A stretch of DNA of 64,000 nucleotides from Pictodentalium vernedei. Taxonomy: Eukaryota > Mollusca > Scaphopoda > Dentaliida > Dentaliidae. This document shows positions 10,301-22,453 of this stretch, piece by piece. The stretch is taken from the NCBI GenBank assembly GCA_031216915.1, contig CM062289.1:391122674-391186673 (forward strand), in the 5' to 3' direction. How positions within the stretch are numbered: position 1 is the stretch's first letter; each line of letters starts with the position of its first letter. A model generated the notes under the pieces. It did no database searches. It worked only from the letters and a program-made list of their open reading frames with translations, and had not been told where the DNA came from. A program made the translations under genes and the position numbers.

Positions 10301-10656
10301 GGGAACACGGTGGCTCTGTGGGTTAGAGCATTGCACTTTAAACCTATAAATGTCGATAGTTTGATTGACTGCATTTAACTGCACTGTGTCCTTGGGCAAG
10401 ACCCTTAATATCGATTTCCCTCAGGGGGGTGGGGTTGCACCATGTACAAAGGCATACTGCAAGTTGATGGTGCAATTGCATTCAACAGCTGTTAACACTG
10501 CTTCTGAAGAGTTGATAAGTTAGGAGAGTCATCCTAGTTCCAAGCCACAGCTCAGTGATTCTCCTTGAATACTCTGGCTTCCTGCACCACGACATAGTCT
10601 GACAGGATGCAAGCCTGGCTGCTGAAAATGTCATTAAACCCCAATAAACAAACAAT
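10301..10656 (+). mobile_element. tRNA-derived SINE
   Basis: A tRNA-like head with an A-box region around GTGGCTCTGTGGGTTAGAGC and a degenerate B box near 10349. It is followed by the conserved body GTGTCCTTGGGCAAGACCC, and by a tail ending CCAATAAACAAACAA. Same family as the copies at 17189, 37046 and 46354. Confidence 0.8.
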
Positions 10657-11754
10657 GTCGTACCACAAATATATTTTAAATCTAATGCACCATTCTCATT
10701 TGATTAGGTAGACATTCTATTGGACAGAGACAATATTTAGCTTGCTTCACAGCGAGATCAATATTGCCAAAATGATTTGTCCCCGATTGCCTGATATATT
10801 ATTTTTCAAGACTTTTCATGGAAGGTTCCAATATTAAGGAGTTTCCAACACGGTTTGTACACTTTTTGAAGATGAGATTCCATGAATTTTCAAGGATTCA
10901 AGTGAATTTTCCAAAATGGGATTTCAGGGGCAAATCTTGAAACAGAAGTGGAACTTTTCAAACATCTGGGTCATGGAAAAGTCCTGGACTTTTCCATGAC
11001 CCAGAGGCTTGGAAAATTCCATTTTTGTTCTCACCGACACATAACACAGAATTGCGAGAATTGATACAATAACATGCAACATTTAATCTGCATGAATCAA
11101 AAGGAATTATACAATTCACGTTCTACATGCAGAAGCAAACTTCGTAACATTTTGTGGGCACGTTTTTTGGCAAGTCTGATATTGGTGTTACAATCTGTGA
11201 CTTTATCAGACAAGAAGCAAAAGTCCATATTTTTCCAAGACTTCCAGGCCTGGAAAAATATTTTTCAATTTCCATGACTTTTCCAGATTTCCACAACCCT
11301 GTTCCAAATCCTTGGCAAGGGACTTCTAAATTTAAGGACTTTCAAGGAATTCAGGAACTTTGCATAACAAGAAGTTTGCTTTTAGTCTCTGTTATAAACT
11401 CATTTTAAATGATGTTGGGGAATACTATTGTAAAAACCCTAGAACCATGACTGTGACTGATATGCCTGCACTTTAAACGAAATACAAGTGCAATGTTTCC
11501 ATGAAGTATAAACTAAGCTTCAGCTAAACTGTGTTAAGCACTTCTGTACTGCAGAATTCAAGGGCAATAATCTGCAATCCATCAATCGCGTTGCAGCAAG
11601 TTTTTGACATGCATATGATGTTGATCATGTTACTATTTTAAGAATGGCCAAAGTAGTTTACTCCACGAGATTTTACCATATTAATTCTTTACAACTTTTG
11701 ACTTCAAGGGCAATAATTCTATAATGCTTGAATTGTGTACACTTTTGACTATCT
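10657..11754. repeat. Degenerate repeat region with a 39-bp palindrome
   Basis: No gene seen. An exact palindrome lies at 10966-11004 (CTGGGTCATGGAAAAGTCC and its complement). Several fragments with variants of TTTTCCAAGACTTCCAGG between about 10140 and 11370 look like pieces of one decayed transposon, into which the SINE at 10301 inserted. Confidence 0.5.
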
Positions 11755-11945
11755 ACATCCTGTGGCTTTGTTGCTGTTGTGTCTATGCAAGTCTTGGCTG
11801 CCTATATTGGCAGCCAAGACTTGTATAGTAACAACTGTCCAGGCACTTAGAATGTAATATGCAAGCTTCCACAGACACCTCATGTTGGGGCACCTGTTCT
11901 GTTGCAAACAGTCATCAAAGTTGGAATTAAGGCCCTTAAGGGTTA
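11755..11945. mobile_element. Palindromic MITE, AAGTCTTGGCTGCC family
   Basis: Central hairpin AAGTCTTGGCTGCC / GGCAGCCAAGACTT at about 11788-11825, and an end reading CTTAAGGGTTAA. A second copy with the same body order lies at 39235-39432. Confidence 0.65.
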
Positions 11946-12282
11946 ATCCGGTTAAACATATTGTATGTAAAAAACTATCAATGATATTAATGTATTAAAA
12001 TATTATTATGGGAAACTCAAAGGTGCTGGAGCAGTTGATTCCAACATAACAGTGTCCAAATTCAGAACAATTTTCTCAATTGATCAAGGGCTGTGACTCC
12101 AAAGAGTCCAGTTATCAGTGTTCACGTTGTCATTGCACTAACAATTTTGATTTGCCACTAAAAATCCTTAATTGGTTAAAATTTTGCAAAGAAATACCAC
12201 TGCATATTGATGATGAAACAAACAACAAAATTGTTTTGTTTCTTGAAGTAAAATGAAATCATCAGCTGGCACATGAGGCAGA

Positions 12283-13412
12283 GACAACAAGAGGGGGGGG
12301 GGGGGATGCCCTGGGGCAACCCCCCCCCCCCCCCCACGGTGCATACCGCCAAACAACGACAAGAGAAGAAATTAACCATGATACTGTAAAAGCTATTCCC
12401 ATAAACAATCTTCATTTCAAATTTCATTGAGATCCGATAACCCAAACTGGAGTTACTATGGCGAACAGACCAAAAATTGGCTATTTTATGAGGTAAATGG
12501 CAAAATTATTGTCTTTGTTTTACAGTCAAAAAATTAATTGACCTCTCGCCCGAGGTAATTGTGGAAGCCAGAAACACCTGTTACTGAAGTCTAGTGATGA
12601 TCGGATCATACATATAAGAGATATCGAACAATGACATAATGCCACATGTGGGGAGGTGATTTGCATGTATTTTCTTTGTTTTACTGCAGGGCATGATTTA
12701 TTTAGCCTTTCCCATAAACAATTTTCATTCCAAATTTCAATGAAATCTGATAACCCAAACCTGAAATACGAGGCGAATAGTCAGAAAATTGGCTATTTTA
12801 TGAGGCAAACAGCAAATTTTCAAAGTTAACAAGACAGTCTGATGCCATCCATAACCACTAAAAATTTATCGCATCGAAATTTCTCACTACATGCTCATCT
12901 ACACTTGATACTGATACTTCAGACCAAGTTTCATAAAAATCCAATACAAAATGTAGGAGTTAAGCAAACAAGCCTTTGTGATGAAGATATTGCTATTTCC
13001 GAGGGCCGTAAACACGCAAAATTTGTCGGATCGAAAATTCCTGACCACTTGCACATCTACATTTGATACTGATACTTCAGACCAAGTATCGTAAAAATCT
13101 AATAAAAAATGTATAAGGAGTTAAGCGGACAAGCCTTTGTGATGGAAATTTTGCTATTGCTAAGGCCCGTAACCATGCAAAATTTGTTGCATAGAAAATT
13201 CCTGACAACATGTACATCTACACTTGATACTGATATTTCAGACCAAGTTTCGTAAAAATCCAATACAAAATGTAGGAGGAGTTAAGCGAGTGAAAACTGT
13301 ATGAGGAATTAACTGGACAAAGTTTGTGATGGAAGGACAGATGGACTGACAGACTGAAGGACAAACACCATTTCAATACCCCCCTCCCAACTTCATTGGC
13401 AGGGGATAAAAA
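12283..13412 (+). mobile_element. HINE-like element with a short tandem core
   Basis: Begins with ACAAGAGG followed by G and C runs (12283-12340). It contains three to four degenerate units around GACCAAGTTTCGTAAAAATC (about 12925, 13080, 13240) spaced about 160 bp apart. It ends in a hairpin, CCCCTCCC...GGCAGGGGATAAAAA, at 13380-13412. No protein. Start is less certain than end. Confidence 0.6.
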
Positions 13413-13689
13413 GGGGATAAGTCTAAAAAGTGAAACATAAGAAATATTATTAGAGACACACAGGCACTGGAGTGCGGAGGGACACACAGATAGATTTCAA
13501 TACAAGAGATTGTTCCAGAGTTGCTGACACATCAGTCAAGGATAAGGCTGTGTCGGATGACAGACAATATCTCTCACCCAATGGACCGACCCTGCAACAA
13601 ATCTCAAGGGGAAAAAATTTTTTGCGTAAAATCCTTGAAGTGTTCACACACCCATTTTAAAAGCAAAAACTCCAAAGTAACTCAACAGG

Positions 13690-14148
13690 GTAAAGTAATT
13701 TTAAGAAGAGCATGCTAAGCATGGGGTATGCACACCCTCATCTCCACTCCTCTGAAAATGGTAAGATGGCCATATTTTCAACATTAGGCATACACATGAG
13801 GGGTTGTCCTTGTTTTACAGCAGAGAGAAATCTAACCCAGTAGAAATTGTGAGATCCACATACACCTGTTACCAATAGTTTGTGTCAAGACCATCGGCAA
13901 GGGAGATGTGAAATTATTTGTTTTTGTTTTATAGCAAAACATTAATCTCCTCCTCCCTCCCCCCCCCCCCCCTCCACAAAGTAATTGTAAAGGCCAGAAA
14001 CACCTGTTACTGAAGTCTAGTGATGAATGGACCATCCACATAAGAGATAACCCAAACCTGAAATATGAGGCAAAGAGACAAAAAAATTGGCTATTTTACG
14101 AGGCAAACAACAAATTTTCAAAGTTAAAAAGGTGGGTTAAGTAACTAA
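13690..14148 (+). repeat. Partial HINE-like repeat
   Basis: A hairpin at about 13713-13740 (GCATGCTAAGCATGGGGTATGC) is followed by sequence that matches 12450-12830, for example AGAAACACCTGTTACTGAAG and TTGGCTATTTTACGAGGC. It is cut off by the next element at 14149. A C run lies at about 13961. Confidence 0.5.
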
Positions 14149-15779
14149 ATGCAAGTGTCAATGACACTGTAGCTTAACTTGTCCGTGATTGTGTTTGATG
14201 AAAAGGATAATGTTCAATGTTTATGAAAGGATTATGAAATAAGACAAGAATTGTGATAATAGGGATTATGTTAATTTCCGTTCCGTGTATGCTATGTTTT
14301 CAATAAAAATAACATGAGGTGTAGACTGTACTAAAGAACTGAGGGGTGGGTTAATGTGGCCCTCACAGTTAATGTTTGTGGCCCTCACAGTTAACGTATG
14401 TCAATGAAAGTTACCAAGTTACAGTGAAATTATTCCAAAACGAGTCATCCTATTAAGTTACATTGAAATCCCTTCATAAATATGGCATGTAGACAGTGCT
14501 GAAGGTTTTTGGGCTTCAGGCCTGTGTAGCCATCACGGTTGACTGATTGTAACTAAAGGTTTTTGGGCTTCAGGCCTGTGTAGCCATCACTGTTGACTGA
14601 TTGCAACTAAAAGGGGACGTCCTCATCTCGACATTATACTGAGTCATTCTACCAAATTACAACAAAATCCCTTCACAAATACGACCTGTAGTCTGTACTA
14701 AAGTTTTTTGGGTTTTGGGTTTGGGTAGCCATCATGGTTGAATGAACGCGACCAAAAGGGGATGTTCTCATCTGGGCATTATCTGGAGTGATCCTACGAA
14801 GTTACAATGAAATCCCTTCATAAATGTGACCTGCAGACTGTGCTCAAGGTTTTCGAGCTTCGGGCCCCTGTAGTTGTCACAGGTGACCAATCACGACCAA
14901 AAGGGGATGTCATCATCCAGGCATTATATGGAGTGAACCTAACAAGTTACAATGAAATCCTTCCATAAATACGACCTATAGACTATGCTAAAGGTTTTGG
15001 GCTCGGGCAGCCATCAAGGCTGAATGACCGCGACCAAAAGGGGACGATCTCATCTAGACATTATTTGGAGTCATCCTACCAAGTTACAATGAAATCCCTT
15101 CATCAATATGACCTGTAGACTGTGCTAAAGGTTTTCGGGCTTCTGACCCCTGTAGCCATCACAGTTGACCAATCGTGTCCAAATGGGACGCTCTCATTAT
15201 ATGAAGTCAACCTACCAAGTTACAATGAAATCTCTCCATAAGTATGACCTGTAGACTGTGCTAAAGGTTTTCAGGTTTTGGGCTCGGGCAGTCATCATGG
15301 TTGACAGATCGCGACCAAATGGGGAAGTTCTCATCTAGACATGATACGGAGTCAACCTACCAAGTTACAATGAAATCCCTCCATATTAAATATGACCTGT
15401 AGACTGTGCTAAAAGTTTTTGGGTTTCAGGCTCGGGCAGCCATCATGGCTGACAGATCATGACCAAAAAGGACGTTCTCATCTAGACATTATACAGAGAC
15501 ATCCTACCAAGTTACAATGAAATCCCTTCATAAATACGACCTGTAGACTGTGCTAATGGGTTTGGGATTTTGGACTCGGGCATCCATACCGGTTGACCGA
15601 TCACGACCAAAAGGGGATGTTCTCATCTTGACATGACCCCAAATCTGCATATGAAATTTTGTGACGATCAGACAAGAACTACAGAGTATAGCCTGTGCTA
15701 AAGGAAAATGTGAACAGACTCACAGACTTCCACAGGCGTGATGGCAATAGCTTATCTTGACTTTGTCAAGTTAAGCTAA
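14149..15779 (+). mobile_element. HINE-like element A (about 144-bp tandem core)
   Basis: The 5' end has the mini-hairpin AGTGTCAATGACACT, then TAGCTTAACTTG. The core is roughly nine units marked by CAAGTTACAATGAAATCCCT, with the clearest spaced 135-145 bp from about 14801 to 15508. The 3' end is AGCTTATCTTGACTTTGTCA then AGTTAAGCTAA, a hairpin whose last bases are CTAA. This plan (subterminal inverted repeat, tandem core, 3' hairpin, no protein) matches Helentron-associated HINE/pearl-type elements known from bivalves. It shares core and ends with elements at 41056 and 51765. Confidence 0.8.
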
Positions 15780-16019
15780 AAATGGAAGAATCCTATCAGT
15801 CAATAACATTTTAAACTTTCATTCACCAAAACTCTAAAGTTTACAAGTGGTTGATTTCACCTTAAGTACCCTTTTCTCATAAAAATGCTTAATTTTTTTC
15901 GGTCGATCAAGGGCAGTAACAGCAACAAAATGAAAGATCTATGTTGTCTGTACATTATCCGTAGCACCCAGGTAGTGCAACAGAATTTCCCATTCACCCT
16001 GTTTGTCTGTTGTCTATGA

Positions 16020-16237
16020 ATTTAACTAGTAGAGTGCTGGAAGCCCATATATGGCTTTATGAAATACCATAGGCTGTGACCATAACACCAAAACTCTGTA
16101 GGAATGGGTTTCATATTGACCCTTAGCTCTGTCAAACAAGGTATATTTGGTTAAATATCAAACTGTATTCTGGGAAATATTTGCTGCTGAAAACTTTGTA
16201 ATTTTGACATCAAAGTGCAAAGGGTTAATGATGTTTT
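16020..16237. mobile_element. TTAA-type MITE remnant
   Basis: The left part carries AGTAGAGTGCTGGAAGCCCA, as in the CTGGTAGAGTGCTGG family. The right part reads GACATCAAAGTGCAAAGGG then TTAA, as in the CCCTTTGCAC family. It looks like two fused or nested decayed copies. Confidence 0.55.
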
Positions 16238-16731
16238 AAAGTTTCATTAAGCAAAACTAAAAAGTACTGGATGAGATGATATCACCATAAGACTACCCTC
16301 CATGATAAAAATGCAAAATATTTTTGATGATCAAATGCCTTACTCAAACAAGAATGTTGGCAAATACATCCATGCTGAACATCAGCAAACTGTCCATAAT
16401 TACTGTACGGTTTCAGTACTCTCAAACTGAAATGTATGGGATGAGTAGATTTCAGAACATGGGTACCCTTTTTTGCCAAAGTACATAATTTTCAAAGTAT
16501 ACAAAGTACAATACGCCTTTGAGACATTTGGGGGTGGTGGCTGGGGCTGTTCCATACTTATGCACCATGACAAAATAGTAAAAAAATAGCATGCCCTCAA
16601 GTTTCAAACCTGTGATCCTAATAGTTCAGGGGGAAAAAAGTGTGGATGCCTGGATACTCAGAGAGACATCATTTCTATGGTCCCCAGGGGATGATAAGCA
16701 GGTCATCAGAGCAACATTGAATTCACATTAC

Positions 16732-16809
16732 CTTCATTAAATTTAGTTAGGAAGAGTTCAACTTGAGCTTTGTTTCCTGGAACACGATATATTCCTTCCA
16801 CTTCTAAAC
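16732..16809 (-). CDS. RhoGAP gene, exon 3 (arginine finger)
   Basis: A 78-nt internal exon, with acceptor TTGTTTTCAG and donor GTAATG. It uses the same phase as its neighbours (each codon split after the first base) and encodes residues 105-130. It carries GLEVEGIYRVPGNKAQVE, in which the Arg of IYR (about R113) is the catalytic arginine finger of RhoGAP domains. The segment E-G-I-Y-R-V-x-G-N-K is close to p190 RhoGAPs. Intron 2 (16810-22453) holds the LINE, a HINE-like element and MITEs; intron 3 (8660-16731) holds a hAT-like element, a SINE and three HINE-like elements. Confidence 0.93.
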
Positions 16810-17188
16810 CTGAAAACAAGAAAAAATACATTTCAATGACTTTTCATAGGAATATTGTACATTTAAACTCGTCGGTGAAATACACACATATGCAAAAACA
16901 TATTATCTCGTCTGATCTTGCAAGCAACATCAATGAGTTGCAGCAATCTGCCAAAAAGAAGAAAATAATGTTTAAAATTTTAGCCCAATGAGTTATTGTA
17001 AACTACTTTCTTTAACTTTTAACAACTGTAGTATTTCCTTAAGTTCAGTATAAAAACAGGTTATGCCTGCATTAAACCAGCCATAAGAGATTTGTTAAAA
17101 ATACAATTCTTGAAAGGCTCAAGACTGGAAATCAATGATCCAGTCTGTGGAAATGTATTTTGTACATAGCATGTATAATACATATTGG

Positions 17189-17548
17189 AGGCGCGGTGGC
17201 CCAGTAGGTAGAGGTGCAGGCTGCAAGCCGAAAGGACCTTGGTTCGAATCCCTCCTGCGGCAACTGCATTGTGTCCTTGGGCAAGACACTTCACCCCCTT
17301 TGCCCACTTGAGGGCATGGTGGCATTGTGTACTAAGGTGTGCTGCATGTCGATGGTGCACTTGTCTTCAACCAATGCTAACCTGCTTGTGTAGAGTTAGT
17401 ATGTTGTGGGGGGGCTGACAGTTGCTCGCCATTGCTCGGTGGTTCTCTCCGGGTACTCCGGCTTCCTCCACCCATAAAACTTTCATGGTCATGATCAGCC
17501 ATAGTGCAGAAATATGTGAACTTAAACTCCAATAAATAATATAAATAA
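17189..17548 (+). mobile_element. tRNA-derived SINE, well preserved
   Basis: The tRNA-like head starts GGCGCGGTGGCCCAGTAGG, with A box TGGCCCAGTAGGTAGAGG and an intact B box GGTTCGAATCC at 17241-17251. The body holds TGTGTCCTTGGGCAAGACAC and the tail ends CCAATAAATAATATAAATAA. The head with its two boxes should be able to recruit RNA polymerase III. It is the best reference copy of this family in the window. Confidence 0.85.
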
Positions 17549-17699
17549 GTGCAATACATATTTAGCAGTGAACAGAACAGAGCTCAGCAAATCTCAAATT
17601 TTGGGTTGAATCAAGTAAGTATTTTGAATCGGACTGAATCTCAAATCCATTCTCAATGTTATTTAAGTACAAGGAAAATTTTGACTGTATTGAGACTAT

Positions 17700-18096
17700 A
17701 GTTTGTCTGCACTATTTTGGAGCATAATCAGGATATATGAGCCCTATAAGACAAATATTCATCAATGCTTACTCTCAGAAATTTCAATAATTTTTCTCTC
17801 TCGATGTCCGTAGCCTTGTTAATTATTACATTATTTATTTTTAGTTCTTGACAAAGATTATTGTTGCTACTTTTATTTGGATTCATTATGTGTTTTTTCA
17901 CATTTAGCATTAGCTGATTTGCAGAGCACCATTCGTAAATAGTTTTTGAATCTAATCATTAAAATACGTTGTTATTGGAATATTGTGGGAACCTGAGAGG
18001 TGTGCTGTGGTCTCATCGGCAAATGATAAAAGATTGAGTGAGGTTGAGTTACTTATGCCATTGATGTACAAAAGAAAGAGAATCAGTCCTAAAACT
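17700..18096 (-). pseudogene. LINE reverse transcriptase fragment, 3' half
   Basis: Minus-strand translation gives LGLILFLLYINGISN and LLSFADETT, then MLNVKKHIMN and KFLRVSIDEYLSY. These are RT motifs in the usual order: the segment after GVPQG, the active-site box (normally FADD, here FADE, so inactive), and the thumb motif KFLGVxID. Stops and lost residues show decay. The upstream half lies at 20820-21285, separated by an inserted HINE-like element. The clade (jockey/CR1-like) is only a guess. Confidence 0.8.
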
Positions 18097-20819
18097 AGAA
18101 CTATCACTGAAGGTGATTAATACCCCCGCTTTGGGTTTTTAGAGGAATGCACTTCTGATCATGTAGGCGAAGGCCATAAGGAAATGTATACATAAAGATC
18201 ATTTTTTGTTGTTGAAATTTGTATTTGCATGTGGCCTTCCACAGAACAGCACTGAATACTTAAAGAGCCCACACATATATGGTTTACATTTGGAAAAACA
18301 CATTTACAATGTGCAACATGTATTCAAAATCGGTTCATTAATGTAGGAGGAGTTACACACACAAGAATCCCATTTGAAAACCCATAATAAATCCAAGTTA
18401 AAGGGAGATAACCTGGTTAAAATTGTCGCAGATCAAAAATTTGGGAATATGCGTATGTTCACTTAGTTGTGATAATGTTTGAAAGGTTTCGTCAAAATTG
18501 ATTGATAAATGTAGGAGGAGTTGCACGCACAAGAATTTCATGTAGAAACCCATAATAAATCTAAGTTAAAGGGAGATAACCTAGTTACAATTGCCACAGC
18601 TCAAAAATTTTGGAATATGCGCATGTTTACTTAGTAGTGATGATGTCTGTAAACTTTCGTCTAAATTGATTGATAAATGTAGGAGGAGTTGCGCACACAA
18701 GAATTTCATGCAGAAACCCATATTAAATCAAATTTCAAGAGAGATAACCTGGTTAAAATTGTCGCAGATTAAAAAGTTTGGAATATGCACATGTTCACTT
18801 AGTAGAGATGATGTTTGAAAGGTTTCATCAAAATCGGTTCATTAATGTAGGAGGAGTTGCGCACACAAGAATTTGTTCGAACGGAAAGACATAATAAATC
18901 TAAGTCAAAGGGAGATAACCTGGTTAAAATTGTCGCAGATCAAAAATCTTGGAATATGCGCATGTTCACTTAGTAGTGATGATGTCTGAAAAGTTTTGTC
19001 CAAATTGATTGATAAATGTAGGAGGAGTTGCGCACACAAGAATTTCATGTAGAAACCCATAATAAATCTAAGTTAAAGGGAGATAACCTAGTTAAAATTG
19101 CCACAGCTCAAAAATTTTGGAATATGCGCATGTTCACTTAGTAGTGATGATGTCTGTAAACTTTTGTCCAAATTGATTGATAAATGTAGGAGTTGCGCAC
19201 ACAAGAATTTCATGCAGAAACCCATATTAAATCAAAGTTCAAGAGAGATAACCTGGTTAAAATTGTCGCAGATCAAAAAGTTTGGAATATGCACATGTTC
19301 ACTTAGTAGAGATGATGTTTGAAAGGTTTCATCAAAATCGATTCATTAATGTAGGAGGAGTTGCGCACACAAGAATTTGTTCGAACGGAAAGACATAATA
19401 AATCTAAGTCAAAGGGAGATAACCTGGTTAAAATTGTCGCAGATCAAAAATCTTGGAATATGCACATGTTCACTTAGTAGTGATGATGTCTGAAAAGTTT
19501 TGTCAAAATTGATTGATAAATGTAGGAGGAGTTGCACACACAAGAATTTCATGTAGAAACCCATATTAAATCAAAGTTCAAGAGAGATAACCTGGTTAAA
19601 ATTGTCGCAGATTAAAAAGTTTGGAATATGCACATGTTCACTTAGTAGAGATGATGTTTGAAAGGTTTCATCAAAATCGATTCATTAATGTAGGAGGAGT
19701 TGCGCACACAAGAATTTGTTCGGATGGAAAGACACAATAAATCTAAGTCAAAGGGAGATAACCTGGTTAAAATTGTCGCAGATCAAAAATCTTGGAATAT
19801 GCGCATGTTCACTTAGTAGTGATGATGTCTGAAAAGTTTTGTCCAAATTGATTGATAAATGTAGGAGGAGTTGCGCACACAAGAATTTCATGTAGAAGCC
19901 CATATTAAATCAAAGTTCAAGAGAGATAACCTGGTTAAAATTGTCGCAGATTAAAAAGTTTGGAATATGTACATGTTCACTTAGTAGAGATGATGTTTGA
20001 AAGGTTTCATCAAAATCGGTTCATTAATGTAGGAGGAGTTGCGCACACAAGAATTTGTTCGGATGGAAAGACACAATAAATCTAAGTCAAAGGGAGATAA
20101 CCTGGTTAAAATTGTCGCGGATCAAAAATCTTGGAATATGCGCATGTTCACTTAGTAGTGATGATGTCTGAAAAGTTTTGTCCAAATTGATTGATAAATG
20201 TAGGAGGAGTTGCGCACACAAGAATTTCATGTCCGGAAAGAGGGAGATAACCTGGTTAAAATTGTTGCAGATCAAAAATCTTGGAATATGCGCATGTTCA
20301 CTTAGTAGTGATGATCTCTGAAAAGTTTTGTCCAAATTGATTGATAAATGTAGGAGGAGTTGCACACACAAGAATTTCATGTAGAATCCCATATTAAATC
20401 AAAGTTCAAGAGAGATAACCTGGTTAAAATTGTCGCAGATTAAAAAGTTTGGAATATGCACATGTTCACTTAGTAGAGATGATGTTTGAAAGGTTTCATC
20501 AAAATCAGTTCATTAATGTAGGAGGAGTTGCGCACACAAGAATTTGTTCGGATGGAAAGACACAATAAATCTAAGTCAAAGGGAGATAACTTGGTTAAAA
20601 TTGTCGCAGATCAAAAATCTTGGAATATGCGCATGTTCACTTAGTAGTGATGATGTCTGAAAAGTTTTGTCCAAATTGATTGATAAATGTAGGAGGAGTT
20701 GCGCACACAAGAATTTCATGTCCGGAAAGACGTACGGACGGACGTACGGACGGACGGACGTACGGACGTATGGGGCGATTCCTATATAGCCCCCACTTCT
20801 TCGAAGCGGGGGTATAATT
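18097..20819 (+). mobile_element. HINE-like element, ATACCCCCGC type (168-bp tandem core, 14 units)
   Basis: Starts with a small hairpin ATCACTGAAGGTGAT, then ATACCCCCGCTTTGG. About 14 units follow, marked by GGGAGATAACCTGGTTAAAA at about 168-bp spacing from 18404 to 20583; one unit is shortened near 20240. Alternate units resemble each other most, which suggests a two-unit higher-order repeat. A GGAC/GTAC microsatellite (about 20728-20770) precedes the 3' hairpin GCCCCCACTTCTTCGAAGC then GGGGGTATAAT. The short frames in the array are repeat shadows. It splits the LINE RT gene. Confidence 0.85.
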
Positions 20820-21285
20820 AAGCCCTGTGGAACACCACAGCTTTGTTTGGCTAAATCCAATATTTGTGTTCTCTGTAGATAACATAGTGTGACTTGTTGG
20901 ACAAGTAGCTTCTAAACCAATTGTTACTGAGACCCCAGTTTTTTAAAAAAGAATTTTGTGGTTTATAGTGTCAAAGACCTTTGATAAGTCTAGGAACGAT
21001 GCTAAAGTGCTATTTTTTCTCTGTTTATTATTTTTTATTGCAGTGCTTTTTAGGAGTTGAAGAACTGGATGAATTGACTACAGAATCCATATTGGTGAGG
21101 GTATAGAATGTTTACGAAATTTATAAGTCTAATCTCCATACGCTTTTCAATTACCTTTTGCGAATATGGGTAGTATACTGATAGGTCTGCAATTTGTAAA
21201 ATTGTGCATTTCAACTGCTTTGAGAATACGTATCACATCTGCAATTTTCAGCTTGTTTGGCACTGTGCCATTAATTCAGGCTCGC
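20820..21285 (-). pseudogene. LINE reverse transcriptase fragment, 5' half
   Basis: Minus-strand reading shows GTVPNKLKIADVI, then NCRPISILPIF, LDLSKVFDTINHKI and CGVPQGL. These are the N-terminal RT motifs in order (normally NYRPISLLP, DLSKAFDTxxH and GVPQGS). Several stops and a frameshift are present. It breaks off right after GVPQG at the HINE-like insertion and resumes at 18096. Confidence 0.85.
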
Positions 21286-22340
21286 ATACAGCCAGGAAAT
21301 GAACTAATGGACTTTATTTGAACAAACCTGAACTAATTTTCTTATATTGCACCAAGTTAAAATCCAGGTTCCCAAAAGGAACCTAAATATGAACCCATGG
21401 TCTTGAATGGAACAAATTTAAATTGTTTAATTTATAAGGATCTATAAAAATTACACTATATCAAGATTCTGTGAGGTATATTTGAAGAAAATGTTTTTTA
21501 ACCCTTTACCCAACAAATCGGCCCGCTTCCGCCCATGTAATATGCAAATTCAGTTGTTGAAAAAAGATTATTTTTCAAAAAATTTCAACAAAACCATATC
21601 ATGTGACCCCTCGTTGGAACGAGCTCCTCAAGCTCGTTCCAACGAGGGGTCACATGACATGGTTTTATTGAAATTTTTTGAATAATTTGTAAAAATGATA
21701 TTTAAAATAATAAATTTTGATATCGTCTGTGCTGGGTAAAGGGTTAAATGATATTCCTCATGCTGCACTAAGTTGAAATTGGGCTCACATGGCGAACCCA
21801 GATATAAACCCACAGACTTAAATAAAACAAACTTAAAATCTGAGCTCCCCACATATGCTGCATATCAAATATCAAAACATTCTAACTGGTGGATCTGAAG
21901 AAGAATATTCTTAAGAATATTCCTCATGTTTCAGAAAGTTAAAATTTGGGCTCACATAGGGAACAGAAATACAAACTCACAGATCAGATTTGAGCAAACT
22001 TAAATCTAACCTCCCATAAGAATGCTGTATACCAAAACTGAGAAGATTCTGAATGGTGGATCTGAAGAAGATTTTTGAAGAGATATCTTTATATTGCACT
22101 AAGTTAAAATTTGGATTTCCATAAGAATCCCAAATATGAATTTGAACAAACTTCAATCTGACCTCCACAAGAAAGCTGTGTATCAAATGAGTATGACTGG
22201 TGGATGTGAAGAGGAGGATTTTTAAAGAATTTTCATCATATTGCACTAAGTTAAACTATGGGCTCCCATAGGGAGACCAAAAAAGAACCCAGGAACTTGA
22301 TTTTCACAAACCTGAATGAGATCCCCCTACCTGATGGAAT
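21286..22340. repeat. Degenerate GCACTAAGTTAAAATTTGGG repeat with nested MITE
   Basis: Several decayed units with GCACTAAGTTAAAATTTGGG and TCTGAAGAAGAAGATTTTTA, the core of the 165-bp family seen at 27179, 50545, 56215 and 62971. The canonical HINE-like ends are missing. A TTAA MITE is inserted at 21502-21743. Confidence 0.65.
21502..21743. mobile_element. piggyBac-type MITE (TTAA flanks), palindromic
   Basis: TTAA at both flanks (21498-21501 and 21744-21747), ends CCCTTTACCCA and TGGGTAAAGGG, and a long central hairpin (21577-21625 with 21631-21680) carrying CATATCATGTGACCCCTCG. TTAA duplication with CCC-starting ends is typical of piggyBac-superfamily elements. No coding capacity. Confidence 0.85.
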
Positions 22341-22453
22341 CTTGATGGGGGAGATTGAGTTGCGACTTTTTCACCGACGTTCCAGCAATCCAGTTGGATA
22401 GAGAACAGTGGTACTTTTTGCTGTAGTAAACAGTGATAATGTAAATTCCTCAC

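Noticed and set aside
14149..15779. CRISPR-like array of regular repeats
   Set aside because: Units are about 144 bp, diverged and without constant short repeats and unique spacers; the context is a eukaryotic genome.
17189..17262. Functional tRNA gene
   Set aside because: It has A and B boxes but cannot fold into a full cloverleaf that I can trace and continues into a SINE body and tail.
18591..20860. Repeated short proteins in the array, possibly a repeat protein
   Set aside because: They are translations of the 168-bp tandem unit, interrupted by stops every unit.
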